A stretch of 64,000 nucleotides of DNA from Trochalopteron elliotii (lineage: Eukaryota; Chordata; Aves; Passeriformes; Leiothrichidae), in contig JANPWX010000211.1 of NCBI GenBank assembly GCA_024734555.1, positions 599,531 through 663,530 of the forward strand, read 5' to 3'. Below are positions 50,701-62,795 of this stretch, piece by piece. The notes under the pieces were generated by a model, which was given only the letters and a program-made list of their open reading frames with translations, searched no databases and was not told the origin of the DNA. Both the position numbers and the translations under genes were made by a program. The stretch's first letter is position 1. Each line of letters starts with the position of its first letter.

Positions 50701-53700
50701 GATGGCACAAACGAGAACGGGAAAAACCATCTCAGCTTCCAGATGGGATAGTTATGGAAAATAAGATAATGTTGTGTAAACTGAAAAGCATGAGGCCAAA
50801 CACCCAAAAAGGTGTTTTCTGGAATTGCAATATCTGCGATCTACTGCTACAAGTTCCCTGTGTGTTCACAGTGAGGGCACAGAGCTTCCCTCCCATCCTA
50901 AGGGCTCCACACAAGTGCACTGACAGTTTAACCCAGAGCTTGTGAATCAAACCTCACAGGAAATGGGGACTGGCATTTTAAAGCTCTTACCCTAATTTCA
51001 AGGTCTAAGACTAGGAATAATCAGGAATCAACAGAAAGAATGACTGAACCCATTTCTTGGATTTTTAAACTTAAAATAAGTCTGCCAATCTTAAATTACA
51101 AACTGACAGAAGCTCATCCCTGGTTAATGGCAGGACTCCAAGGTCAGCCTGCTTTTCTCTGCCATGATATTTAAGCACTGTCTTCTAGCAGTGAACATCT
51201 ACAGCTGAAAACTGGAATTTCTCCTGCCTCGTTATCTTCTCAATTATCAATCATGTTTCACAGTTCTAACATTTTTATTCATATTAAGGCTTTTTTCTTT
51301 TGCAGCAACGATTGCCCTTAAATATCTGTTATTCTAGCCATAGCTACATTTTTTCTGCTCTGAGTTTTTCTTGGTAATGAAAAACAGAATCATCTATATA
51401 TACATTTTTTGACCTCTTACTACTTGTTATTTAAAAGGATGACTATTTACAATTATTACAGAGGCTTAACAAAATAAATGGAAAAATTTTTATCCAGAAT
51501 CTTTTTGAACTCTTACAGCTTGAGTAACCTTAAACATTGAGGTCATATTTAATATATTTAATATAATCAAACATGGGAAAAATGTCATGCCCTTCTGGAT
51601 GCCAAGAGAATCTTATCTCTCTAAAGCAGGAGACCTTTTCACTAGTTCAGAACAGTAATTTTTTTGGTTTTGTAATGGGAAGATCAGTGTTTTAAAATAC
51701 AAGATTTTCCCAGTGATTGGGCTTTGAGTTGTTATTACTAAAAAGCTGACACATTTGCCTGCAGGTTTCTGTCCCTCAGTCTGTCCCCAGCTCTGTAGAA
51801 CAGCTCTGACCAATTCCATCCCCCAGCCCCAACTCCTGCCCTGCTGTGCTCCCACAAATCTCCCAGGCAGAACTGGAGTCTGCTCCAATTCAGGCTCCAG
51901 CTGCCAAGTTTGAAGTGAAGGGAGGGAAGTGAAAACCACTGAATTATGGGGAAATCAGGTCTGAGTTTTCAGACTTGCATGTTCACCAGGAGCTCTCACT
52001 TGCTCAGGGTCAGAGAGATCCTTCTATCACTTGATCACCCACAGTAAAAGAAACCAAGAATCATTTCTGATTTTATGGTGTCCAAGCATCAACCAGAATT
52101 TATTATGGAAACACAGAATCTTCTCCTTGGGGTGGCTGTCACCTGCTACTGGAATATTGTTGTAAAACATTAATTTCCAGTGCTCAAAAGCTGAGTGGAA
52201 GCCCATATGATAAAATGAAAATCAGAGCTCATGGCTCATTGCTACTGCCTTTATCTTACTGAACAAAATCAGACAAGAGAGCAAATAACCTCTGCTTTTG
52301 CCTTCTTTTAAATATTCTCTCCCTTAGGGAATGTGTTTCCCATCATGAGCATTTGCTGGTAGCAGAGTTCAGCAATACACAAACAAACTAAAGGATTATT
52401 AGTTCATTTTCCTGCAGGAATGTGTTGGCTTTCACTGAGGAGGGAAGCATTCTCTTCTTGCTCATCTTGAATCTACTGAATAGTTCAATTTAAATTAATT
52501 TCCTACAAATCTTCTGAAATCTGGCAGTTAGAGAAGTTGACCATAGACAGTAGAGATTCCTCCAAGGAGAATGGTGTCATGAATTTCCTCAGGGACAGAA
52601 AAATCTTCTGTCAGACCTCACAGTTAGACATCAAAGAATTCAGCTATAGAATTTAAATCCATAAAATATAAAGTTCTGTGTGTTCTCTCTGTGGCAGAAG
52701 AGATCCTTGCAGGTACCAACACTGGGCACAGGGAATGGACAAATGCTGCAGCAGTTATTCAAATGAATCAAATCCTACCCCAGATAAAAGTACAAATGAT
52801 GAGAATGTAGAACATTGTTCTATAACATCACTAAGAAAGAGTGGTGAGATAACCTGTCCTGAATGCACACACACAGCCTCTGTTCACAGGGAGAACAGGT
52901 AAGAATTCCTGGAAAAATGTAAAATAAAGAAATATGTTACATGACATCAGGCATTTCAAGAATTCTACACAGTTTATATCTATAAAACTTTTACCATACA
53001 TTACATTTCTGTTATTTTCTGCTCTCACTAGCTTTTAAAATTGCATATTCTGGTCAGTGAATCAGACTATCCACAGTGCATCTCCACAGCTACAACCTTT
53101 AATGCACACAGAAGTCAGTAACACTGTCTATTTTGTTAGGATTTTTTCAAAAGAGTTTTGTTCTAAGTGTAAATATATTTACCCAGCTGAAAAGAGAAGT
53201 GTAATTATTTCTAAAGCCAAAACAAAATAGCAGCAGTACCTGAGAGGTCAGATGATATCTCCCCTTCTCCTCCACAATCCCCCCCAGGTTCAGGACTAAT
53301 CTTCCCTGGCCTTTGTTACTTGTGACATTTGTCTTTAGATATTGACAGCCTACAAAGGTTAAGCTCAATTTTATAATTAATTACAACAATCTAGTATGAA
53401 AAGAAAATTCCCCTGGGAGCCAATCCAAGTGAGCCACTTTAAGAGCTCTCAGAAAAATTAGGTGACTTTAAAGAGCAGTAACAAAATCAATTAAAAGATT
53501 TTATTCAAATCTCCCTTTAATCCCTTTGCAAATGAATTACAGTATATCAAAATGGTATTGCCTGTTATTGTGTTTACTATTTATACCCATTCTTAAGGGA
53601 AAGCAATTACCCAAACATTCCTGGAATTTCTTTTATCACTGCAAGCTTAAAACGTAACAAAGAAAAACCCTTCCCAGTCTCTTCTTCAAAGGTTCATAAC

Positions 53701-53750
53701 CAAGTACAAGAAGTGGCAGAGAGAAATTGTACAAACACACAGACACACAT
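44732..53750. other. Unique non-coding sequence, 9 kb, no gene recognised
   Basis: No transposon or RNA gene was recognised. A GC-richer stretch at 45.64-46.05 kb yields open frames on both strands (174 codons plus; 111 and 88 codons minus), which is what GC-rich non-coding DNA does. A-runs occur near 45410 and 49731. The stretch 47.09-47.30 kb is AT-rich with TTAATTT and ATCGATTAA words. Confidence 0.5.
47851..47881. repeat. GC-rich hairpin with 10-bp arms, 11-nt loop
   Basis: TGCCCAGTCC and GGACTGGGCA are exact inverted repeats around AGTGGAATCAG. It is the most GC-rich stem noticed in the window apart from 21365. No function is known. Confidence 0.6.
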
Positions 53751-53940
53751 AAATAGAATAGAATAGAATAGAATAGAATAGAATAGAATAGAATAGAATA
53801 GAATAGAATAGAATAGAATAGAATAGAATAGAATAGAATAGAATAGAATAGAATAGAATAGAATAGAATAGAATAGAATAGAATAGAATAGAATAGAATA
53901 GAATAGAATAGAATAGAATAGAATAGAATAGAATAGAATA
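53751..53940 (+). repeat. (AATAG)n pentanucleotide microsatellite, about 37 units
   Basis: Essentially perfect GAATA repeats over about 187 bases. Near-perfect purity implies recent expansion or ongoing length change. Read on the minus strand it gives a long Phe-Tyr-Ser-Ile-Leu repeat that is not a protein. Confidence 0.97.
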
Positions 53941-53986
53941 AGGCAATCTTTTCAGGGCTGCCCCAGTGGTGCACAGGGTGCACCCA
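53941..53986 (+). repeat. 46-bp unit next to pentamer array, copy 1
   Basis: It starts AGGCAATCTTTTCAGGGCTG and ends GGGTGCACCCA. It matches 54109-54154 over its full 46 bases with three differences by eye. Confidence 0.9.
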
Positions 53987-53991
53987 CACAA

Positions 53992-54108
53992 AATAATAAA
54001 TAAAATAAAATAAAATAAAATAAAATAAAATAAAATAAAATAAAATAAAATAAAATAAAATAAAATAAAATAAAATAAAATAAAATAAAATAAAAATAAA
54101 ATAAAATA
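53992..54108 (+). repeat. (AAAAT)n pentanucleotide microsatellite, about 22 units
   Basis: A TAAAA array with one extra A near 54095 and an irregular start (AATAATAAAT). It has the same five-base period as the preceding array but a different unit. Confidence 0.96.
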
Positions 54109-54154
54109 AGGCAATATTTTCAGGGCTGCCCCAGTGTGGCACAGGGTGCACCCA
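54109..54154 (+). repeat. 46-bp unit next to pentamer array, copy 2
   Basis: Second copy of the 46-bp unit, starting AGGCAATATTTTCAGGGCTG. It continues directly into GC-rich sequence not shared with copy 1. The offset between copies is 168 bases. Confidence 0.9.
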
Positions 54155-55689
54155 AACCTGGGCAGCAATCCCTGCCCACGGTCCCTGGCACAGAGTGGCA
54201 CCAGCTGGCCCTGCCCAGCAGCAGGGCTGGAGCAGCACCTCCCCTGGGGACATTCCTTGGCCCCTGCAGCCACAGCAGCCCAAGGGCAGTGTGAGGGCCC
54301 AGCTGGGCTACTCAGGCTCAGGTTGAGCTGGCCCACTCACAGAGAGCTGCAGGGTGGGGCTGACAGGCTGCAGGGATCATACCCACGGTTCAGGCAATTC
54401 CAAAAATCCACATCTTTCCTTGGGCTCAGGTATCTCCCTCCACATCTTTAGCCAAAAACCAGTGTGTCACCCTTCTAGTCCCTACACAGGAGCTACACAA
54501 GATTCATTCTTCTCTAATGAATTTTAGCCATGCTGAGGCACACCTGACCTGTTGATGATGCCCAAGATCTCTTTCCAGCACCCTTCTCCCTAACTGCAGC
54601 CACTTTGATCAGCACCCCAACACAGCCAGTCCCCTCTGTTTCAGCAGCACTCACAGCATGGCCCAGCGACACAAGGGATAACATGAAGGGGAGGTTACTG
54701 AAAAACTGAGAGTTTCTCCCTCTTCTGGCATCGACTTTTTGGCAAAAAGAAGATGCCAAGAGAGGGAGAAACATTCCCTCTTTTGCCAAAGACAACTGGG
54801 TAGGACAGACCATTAGTCTGAGGCACCTGGAGTGTCATGTTCCTCCAGACATACTTACTGCAATTATAATTACACCACAACTGCAGCAATGAGGACTTTA
54901 AGTAAGTGGCTCAGTTACCTGACACTCATTTCTCATACATGAACAAATAACAACCTGCAGTGAATTATGAGGCACCTGAGCCAGATTTGATCCATGGACA
55001 ACTCAGTCACATATTTCTGTGAACATGCAATCCAGCTTCATTTTCAGATTAACACACTTTTGTGGGTGGCCATCCCCACTCAGGTATTCAGGCACAAGCC
55101 CAGACACACAAACCAAACATCCTAACAGGCCTTTTGGTACAACAGACAGATTTCAGTGGAGTATTTTGTCTCCAGGCTTTACATAATGTGAGCAAAATTG
55201 GCTCTTAGCAGTCTTCATATGGCTGGCATTATACAGGATATCCAAAAGAAGGCAAGAAACAACAACAGAGAGCAAAAATACATGTTAAGCTCCCAGGTCT
55301 GACAGCTCCTGGTCAAAATCTCCCCTTTCTCTGCAGGTAGGGATGTCCTAAGGACCAAGTTTCAGGAGAATAAATGGGGGAAACATTCCCTAAGTGAAAG
55401 AGTTTAGTCCAAATCTCTTTAGATAAATTGCTTCTGTTACCTTAAACTGACATCTGAGTACGCACAGGAGATAATTAAATATGTTATACATATAAAAAAT
55501 ATTTGTTATTACATATACACATATGCATGAAAGAGGGACCAGAGCATTCCTCTCAGGGATGGCTGATGGTGCAAATGCAAACCAGATTTTAAGATACATG
55601 AAGTCATGCCTCTCCCGTGTATTTATAAAAGCACTTATAAATCAACCCTGAAAACATTTGCCAAAATAGCAATCAAGAGGAGAAAAAAC
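54155..55689. other. Non-coding; GC-rich first 300 bp, then unique
   Basis: 54155-54450 is GC-rich and CpG-poor, and could be the body of an unrecognised dispersed element whose edge is the 46-bp unit. I cannot name a family. The rest is unique sequence without a gene. Confidence 0.4.
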
Positions 55690-56110
55690 ATGAATTTCCA
55701 GATGAAATTTTAAATCCTGCTATGATTATTATTTCTGTTCATTATTACTGTTTTTCATCGGATAGGCAAAATGCCTGAGCTTTCTCCCAACAACATCATG
55801 AAAGTGACCTAACAAAAATATGTAGGAAGTCCGAAGGTCATTATATACTTTCACATTGTTCTATTAGAGAAAATAATGCTGTAAGTTTATGCAATCATTA
55901 AATAAACATGTCAATAATAATGTCAACACCTGCAGAGAAAGTCAGAATAACCTTCCATTTTGCATTTAACAAATACAGTAATTAGAAAAGAATGATAAAC
56001 ACATTCAATTCCTTTTTTATGAGATATATAATTTCAATTACGATTTGCTGACAGTCGCTGTCAAAATAAACATATTCTCTCGTGCCTTTTTTCCTGAACA
56101 CAAATAAATT
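55690..56110. promoter_or_regulatory. Candidate conserved non-coding element (enhancer-like)
   Basis: An AT-rich, repeat-free block that keeps several CpGs in a CpG-poor region and is dense in transcription-factor-like words. It contains TGACAGTCGCTGTCA at 56049-56063, an inverted pair of the TGACAG core bound by MEIS/TGIF homeodomain proteins. It also has ATTAAATAAACATGTC with a FOX-type TAAACA core, TGACCT and AGGTCA nuclear-receptor half-sites near 55806 and 55835, and several TAAT words. Conservation cannot be seen from one sequence, so this is inference from texture and motifs. Confidence 0.35.
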
Positions 56111-57830
56111 ACTTCAGATGACTCTGAGGACTTGAGTAACTATCCAAGACCTCTAGCAACAGTAGGCAGTAAAATTATCAGGGCAGCAGCAGCCACCCTT
56201 TAAAAAATACTCAGAAGACATTTTTCACATTGAGACAAGTACATCACATTTCTCAGCAAATTCTCAGACCTCCCTCCTGTCTCCCAAGGAAATGTCTCCT
56301 GTTGCAGCAGAGATGTTTTGCTCACAGCGGGTACCAGAACAGCCCCTTCTGTGCTCCTGTGCCTTCTCAGGCAGGTTCAGCAGCCAAGAGGGCTGGGACC
56401 CTGCACAGGGGAACACCTGCAGCCTCCCCTGGGGGACTGAATTGTCACATCTGGGCCTCACCTGCACCACCAGGCTTTTGATTTCTGAACAAGTGAGGCA
56501 GGCAGACTCCCCCTGGACACGTGGGGAAAGGATGGATGCTCTGGGCAGTCACTGCAGTGATTCATTAAAATGTGCATCTACTGGGATATTAAACCACCCA
56601 TGTCATTTCACTGGCTGAGCATTTCTGCAGCTGAAGCCTGGGAAAAGATACCAAATCTGCAAGTTTAAGTCCAAAGCTCAGATCAGACCTCTGAATGTCA
56701 GAACAGAGATCCTTCTAGCAAGACAACAACTTATTTACCAGTAAGAGCATCTTGTTTTGAACTTAAAAGCCACTTGTTAAAGAAAGGAAACACAGCCCCA
56801 AGAGAACTCTGAGACTGCCTGCTCTGCAGAATTCCTTCTGGCTGTGCTCAGGTGCAGGAATGGCCCCGCCATGGCAGATCTGTGCTAGAGCACAGGACCA
56901 GCTGAAAACAAGGAATAAAGGTGCTTAGAACAGCATCCCAGACCACAGCTCCTCATTTATGGCTGTCAGGCCTTTCTGATTCTAAACTTTGTGACCCATG
57001 CTTTCTTAAAACAAAATCAATAGAAGGATTTACTTTAAAGCATTTTATATATTTTTATTTACAGTCAAGGAGTTTTGTCATTATTCACAAGCCTAGGAAT
57101 GATTTCCTCATTGATGTCACATTGAAATCTGTGAGATGCATTCATGTACCTTTCTGACCCATTTATGACAAAGTTCTGCAACAAGAGCAAACAAAGAATT
57201 GCTTTCCTTTCAACTTGAGATCCCCCAGACTTTCTATACAATCTCAAAGAACACGAAGGAAATAGGACAGGATGTTTTTGAGCTGGAGGGTAGTGAAAAC
57301 TGCACATTTTTACTTTTAAAAACACATCATATGTGTTTTTAGAAAGTCTCCTTTTACAATGTTATGTCTTTCTTAATGAGAGATAAATTTAAGAAGGGAC
57401 AAAGAGTGAACAGTGAGTTACAGTCACTCCAATAACTGTAACTGCATTCATTTGATAAAAACCTTTTGCCAGTAACTGACTGGAAAGGAGTGACCAGCTC
57501 TGACTACAGACAGAATTAATGGCAGCAATGCTGTCAAGAATCAATCATGCTTTGTCAACCATGCAGTAAAGCAGCACATGAGGCATCAGATCACATCAAA
57601 AGCAGCAAGGTGAACACGTGTGGAACTTCACAGCCCACTGAATGCACACAGAAAACTGACAGAAAATCTGGATTCTCAGCACAGAACCTGAATTTGCATG
57701 GAGAACATGTCCCAAAAGGGCATTGGATTGGGAATCAGGAAACTTTAACTGAGCCAGTCCTACAGGTGAAGGCTAATGGCAGCCCAGAGTATTTCACAAG
57801 TGATCTCTTCCCTTCTATCCAGCACTGCCC
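56111..57830. other. Unique non-coding sequence
   Basis: No gene recognised. Overlapping open frames at 56.2-56.6 kb lie on both strands in a GC-richer patch and carry no domain. Confidence 0.5.
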
Positions 57831-57910
57831 AGATCACTGTGCCCAGTTCTGAGCACTGAGCACTGTGCCCCTGTTTGAGCACAGGGGTTGGACTAGATGA
57901 CATTCCAAAA
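57831..57910 (+). mobile_element. Possible CR1 LINE 3' fragment, plus strand
   Basis: GGGGTTGGACTAGATGACAT at 57885-57904 is close to the stereotyped GGGTTGGACTAGATGATC near the 3' end of CR1. The preceding CACTGTGCCCAGTTCTGAGC resembles an internal CR1 block (TACTGTGTCCAGTTCTGGGC). If both are real, the sequence between has been deleted. The copy is short and old. Confidence 0.5.
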
Positions 57911-58594
57911 GACATTTAAGAGCAGGGAATTTAAAATGTCAGTGTTTTGCTGGACATGTGGATCCTTAATTGCAGCACAAGAAATCTCAGGAAGGGACCC
58001 AAACCAAGCAAACACCCAAAGCAGAAGACAACAAAAGGTACAGAAGCATCTACAAACCTCTACATTTCCTCCCATGTTTAAGTAATTTACTAAAGATTCA
58101 TCTCACCCCTGTTGAAGTCAACAACAGAAGATTAAGATTCAGTGCTTTTGTTTCCCACCTCTGGAAGGCAGACAGAATTTCCCTTCCTTACAGCAGCACA
58201 CTGAGTGTTTAAGCCACTGCACCATGATAAAATACCAGATAAAAACTGGAAGGAAGAGAACTCCCAAGGCTGATGGGAATTTGGTGTAGTCAAATTGTTA
58301 TTGTTCAACACCCTTTCTAAGGACTTCCAAAGAGAAGAGAAAGAAATCTGAATTGCAGAAGGGAAAATAACTTAGTTAAATTCAGACAGCTCATGAACAA
58401 TAATAAAAATAAATAAACAAAACACTATGTAAAAGCACAGTGAAAGCTCCCTGCCAAAAGCTGCCTGCCAAGCAAACACCATAGTGTGGCATTCCCAGAA
58501 CAATTACATGCTCCATGAGACCACTACACTTCTGGGAAATACTCTGTCCACTTCCAGTCTTGATTGGCATTTATCAACACTGCACCCTTTCCAT
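57911..58594. other. Unique non-coding sequence
   Basis: No gene, RNA gene or repeat recognised apart from a short A/T tetramer patch near 58400. Confidence 0.5.
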
Positions 58595-58720
58595 CTTCCA
58601 GCCCTCACCTCGAGGCAGGTGTGAACTTTGTGTTTTTATCCCCATTTCTCAGACAAGGATGCTAAGGCAGCCAGATTTACAAATCTGAGAAAGAACTACA
58701 TAGAGCAGGCTTGGAACTGA
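58595..58720 (+). mobile_element. MIR-type SINE remnant
   Basis: The word TTTTTATCCCCATTTCTCAG followed by ACAAGGATGCTAAGGCAGCC corresponds to the MIR block TTATCCCCATTTTACAGATGAGGAAACTGAGGCA. The 3' third is too diverged to follow closely, though GGCTTGGAACTGACCTGA could be the decayed end. The edges are approximate. Confidence 0.5.
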
Positions 58721-59380
58721 CCTGACAACCAATTTACTTCTCTGACAATTAAATCACATTCTGAGCCCCACAGCTCTGGCAAACTGCCTGCATGTTTAGA
58801 TACTTGCCTGTCACTAACTCATGGATTTGGGCCACAAATCCCAAGAGGCTGGTCTCACAAACATCCAGCTGGGACCAGGGCTGCCCTGCAGGGCTGAATG
58901 TGCAGACAATCCAGGCATGATGCCTCCAGCTCCTGTCCCAGACCACCCAGCAGCCCAGCATAGCAACTGCAGTTGGCAGCCACCACTGCAACCCACCTTA
59001 TTGTTGAAGGCTGTAATTAAACTGCCCTGAATATGCAAATTTGGTTCATTCACTGTCTCACTTGTCCCAAACAGGAACTGGAAGCAGCTGATTTCAGCTA
59101 TGTGGTCTGTGCTCATCTGCTTTTCAAAACATGCACTGGATCTTTCATTAATAACCTCTATTTCTTTACTTCCTTCAGTGCAGCAGAAAAGAGTTTAATT
59201 TCCCTTTTTCTCCAGCCTCTTGAGCACTACTGGCTCAAATTGAAGCTAAATTAAGCCACTGGTCCTTCCAATACACATGCCAAGAGACACTGCCCTCAAA
59301 AAGCTGGCACACAAAAAAGTAAAAGAGGAGGAAAAAGTGATTTAGTGTTTAGGTGGCTTTGTTTGATGGCCAAAGCTGCA
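58721..59380. other. Unique non-coding sequence
   Basis: No gene recognised. Open frames of 60-100 codons occur on both strands at 58.75-59.1 kb. The last nine bases (AAAGCTGCA) already match the end of a minisatellite unit. Confidence 0.5.
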
Positions 59381-60264
59381 GGGACACAGCCCAGAGCTGC
59401 AGGACACACTCAGGGCTGCAGGACACACTCAGGACTGCAGGGACACAGCCCAGAGCTGCAGGACACACTCAGGGCTGCAAGGACACACTCAGAGCTGCAG
59501 GGACACAGCCCAGAGCTGCAGGGACACACTCACAGCTGCAGGGACACACTCACAGCTGCAGGGACACACTCACAGCTGCAGGACACACTCAGGGCTGCAG
59601 GACACACTCACAGCTGCAGGACACACTCAGGGCTGCAGGGACACACTCAGGGCTGCAGGGACACACTCAGAGCTGCAGGACACACTCAGGGCTGCAGGAC
59701 ACACTCAGGGCTGAAGGGACACACTCAGAGCTGCAGGGACACACTCAGGGCTGCAGGGACACACTCAGGGCTGCAGGGACACACTGAGGGCTGCAGGACA
59801 CACTCAGAGCTGCAGGGACACACTCAGAGCTGCAGGGACACACTCAGGGCTGAAGGGACACACTCAGAGCTGCAGGGACACAGCCCAGAGCTGCAGGGAC
59901 ACACTCAGAGCTGCAGGGACACACTCAGGGCTGCAGGGACACACTCAGGGCTGCAGGGACACACTCAGAGCTGCAGGACACACTCAGGGCTGCAGGGACA
60001 CACTCAGAGCTGCAGGGACACACTCAGGGCTGCAGGGACACACTCACAGCTGCAGGGACACAGCCCAGGGCTGCAGGACACACTCAGGGCTGCAGGACAC
60101 AGCCCAGAGCTGCAGGGACACACTCAGAGCTGCAGGGACACACTCAGGGCTGCAGGGACACACTCAGGGCTGCAGGGACACACTCAGAGCTGCAGGGACA
60201 CAGCCCAGAGCTGCAGGGACACACTCAGGGCTGCAGGACACACTCAGGGCTGCAGGGACACACA
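59381..60264 (+). repeat. Minisatellite, 44 units of 19-21 bp plus a partial unit
   Basis: The units read GGGACACACTCAGRGCTGCA (20 bp). There are three kinds of variant: two instead of three leading Gs (19 bp); CACAGCT instead of CAGRGCT; and a 21-bp form with ACACAGCCCAGAGCTGCA. I counted 44 complete units by eye, ending at 60254, then GGGACACACA. Almost every unit ends CTGCA+G, a PstI-type site. The mixture of unit lengths means the array passes through all three frames. No unit type contains a plus-strand stop codon, which creates a 368-codon open frame at 59345-60451. The minus strand has TGA in most units. The order of variants is partly repeated (A-type, two G-type, A-type at 59896-59975 and again at 60115-60194), suggesting block duplications. 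Confidence 0.97.
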
Positions 60265-62605
60265 TTTTCCCATATGTAGCCAAAATAAAAATGTTATATT
60301 TTCAGCATCTACCAGAATAGAACTGAAGGTCTTATTTTGGACCAAGTTTTTGAAACAAGAGCATGGTAGACCAGTGAGGATAAAAGTCATCATCTGGTTG
60401 CAGAAAAAAACAATAAATCTGGGGAATATATACATACATGGGGTCAATTAATTACCACAGAATCTACCACAGTTACAATTTCATTTTCAAGTTTGGACTT
60501 TTGCAAGGCAATGTGATTAGATATAGGCAAGACACTTGTAAAATACTGTACACCTGGGGCCCAGTTTGGCCTGGTTTTGTGCTGCTTGGAACTGGTTATT
60601 AAAATCTGCTGAAAGCATCTTCAGAGTCCTGTAAACATGAGCACTGTCACTATTCAACATTTATCCAGGATAAATGGAGTAACAACTAGACCACAGCAAG
60701 CAGCTGACTCAAACCCTTCAGCCACAGTTTATCAAACACCAGCAAACAGCAGGCTGATACTTGTATCCCTAAGCAAAAACTGTTAAAAATTGTTAGTCTC
60801 ACTTTTTTTCTGGTTGGTAAGACCAGACAGGACAAAACTCGTCACCATAATGAGACAGAGAAAGAGAACTGAACAATGAGGGAGGGAAAACTCCCTCCTG
60901 AATTCCAGATGTTTCAGTGTCACCTGGAGCCCAAATCTCTGATGTCTTGGGTTGAGATTACTTAATATAAGAAATGTAATTTGGGATGGATGGGCAGTGC
61001 TTGGAGCAGACATTTTTTGCTGCCTTTATCTAAAGTTGTCTGTCTGCAATAGCATGAATGGGAATCAAGATCCAACTCCCTTTCTTTTCATAACCATTAA
61101 AAAATAAAGAATTAAAATCTCAGCAACCTAATAAAGCACATGGGAGGTTAAAAAGTAAAACTGGCTTGTTACTAAAACAGGTCTTAATACAGAATGCCTG
61201 TAATAATGAAAAAGGGCAAATGAAAAGCATGCTGATTCCTGTTATTCTTTGAGTTAGACCATGCCCTTGGGTAGTACACAAAACCCCAGAAATGCAAAAT
61301 ATGAAAGTAATAAACATACAATTGCTCAGAACTTGATAATGATCTCTGTGAAACAAAATCTGAGGATTTTTGGTAGGCTTTGATGATTCTCAACGTGGAA
61401 TTAAACTGAACGTATTTAAATTAAACCTAAAATAAAAACAGCTGCTGGAAAACATGCATGACCAAATTCCTCATCTGAACATGTGCTGCTTTTGGCTATT
61501 TTCTTCTAGATTTTAAAACTTCACTGGCATTCTGTATGTTCAACTCCAGTATGGGGCACAGCACAGTAGCTACTGCTGGCATTCAGTTAAGCCAGTCTAA
61601 TTTTATAGATGTTTGCCTGACGACTCAGAACCACTGCTACTTCCACTGGTGAAGGATTACACCACCAAAGAAATTTATTCACTCTGGTAGCTGCAATTCT
61701 GTGTGCAACAGGGCCTAAGAGAAATACAGGTATTGTTGAGGTTCATGAAGTTCCTCTTACTGCTCTGAAGGCAACCCTCAAAGTCAAATAATCACACAGA
61801 AAAAAAGACAGCTAATTAATTTTCCAAAGAGTTAATCTAAAGAAAAAATACCAAGATGGATTCATAAGTGGAGTTTTCCTGTATGAAAAAGATTTGTTCC
61901 ATTAAAAAAATATTTCTTTCTGCTTGAGAAACAGGGGAACAATACAGGAGAAATAGACACAGGAGAAGAAATTACTTCTATTATTAAACATATGAAAAAG
62001 ACTTATTTCAGCCCTGCAAGCCAGAGGGCAAAATTAACAAGAGGTATAGAATTCACTTCCACTTGTGACTGAATTACCAAACAAAATATATCCATGTCAC
62101 AGTGGAAATGCCCTAATCAAATTAACTTTGAAATACCATTTATTTGGAAATCTGACCCCCCTATTCCCAAATCTACAAGATTCTGTGGAAATCCAAGAGA
62201 GATACAGAACACAGGACGTTCTGCAGAACTGTGAGTTGAATAACTTTCAGACTTGCCATGATTTTATTGACAGAACTATAAACTTTGTGTATGCATTGTT
62301 TCCTTTGTACTTGGTAGGATGACAGCAAAAATTTGAAAAATTAATTTCACAGTAGTCAAAAAGCAGTTTTCTGTCCTGTATTCATTTACTTTTAAAACCT
62401 GGATATCTTAAAAAATAACCCACATCCTAAAAAAGCCATTCCTATAAAAACCTTTCTCACTTTGTTTTAATCTCCTTGGAGCATGTGCATGTTTCAGAAA
62501 ACACTTCAGAGAGAAAAGCCAGATGCTTTGTTTAGCCTAAAATCTGAAGACACATGGCCACTGCCAAAATAAGGCAATATTAACTATACCTAAACACCAG
62601 AAGAT
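60265..62605. other. Unique non-coding sequence
   Basis: No gene, RNA gene or transposon recognised. Open frames are all below 90 codons. Confidence 0.5.
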
Positions 62606-62610
62606 AATTT

Positions 62611-62795
62611 TTAGAATGATATTATTTATTATATTATTTAGAATTATATTATATTATATTATATTATATAGTTTTAATAGTTATACAGTTAGACAGTTTA
62701 TTTATAGCTTATATTTAATAGTTATATAGTTTATAATATTATATATATATTATTACATATAATATATATTATATTATTATATTATTTAGAATCCA
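62611..62795. repeat. AT-rich low-complexity island
   Basis: About 185 bases dominated by ATATT, TTATA and TATAGTT words, with five perfect TATAT pentamers near 62645-62667. The word TATTATTTAGAAT occurs at both ends, so the island may have grown by internal duplication. Confidence 0.85.

Noticed and set aside
51990..52050. Possible MIR fragment (CTCACTTGCTCAGGGTCAGAGAG)
   Set aside because: Only one short block resembles MIR and no adjoining blocks are in order, so chance is likely.
53636..54336. Two overlapping minus-strand open frames of about 215 codons
   Set aside because: Both consist mainly of translated pentanucleotide repeats (Phe-Tyr-Ser-Ile-Leu and Phe-Ile-Leu-Phe-Tyr). The repeat units simply lack stops on that strand.
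59381..60264. CRISPR array
   Set aside because: The units are contiguous with no unique spacers, and the window is vertebrate-like.
59345..60451. 368-codon plus-strand open frame as a protein gene
   Set aside because: It is produced by the minisatellite, which is open in all three plus frames. The non-repeat ends have no domain, and there is no promoter or splice context.
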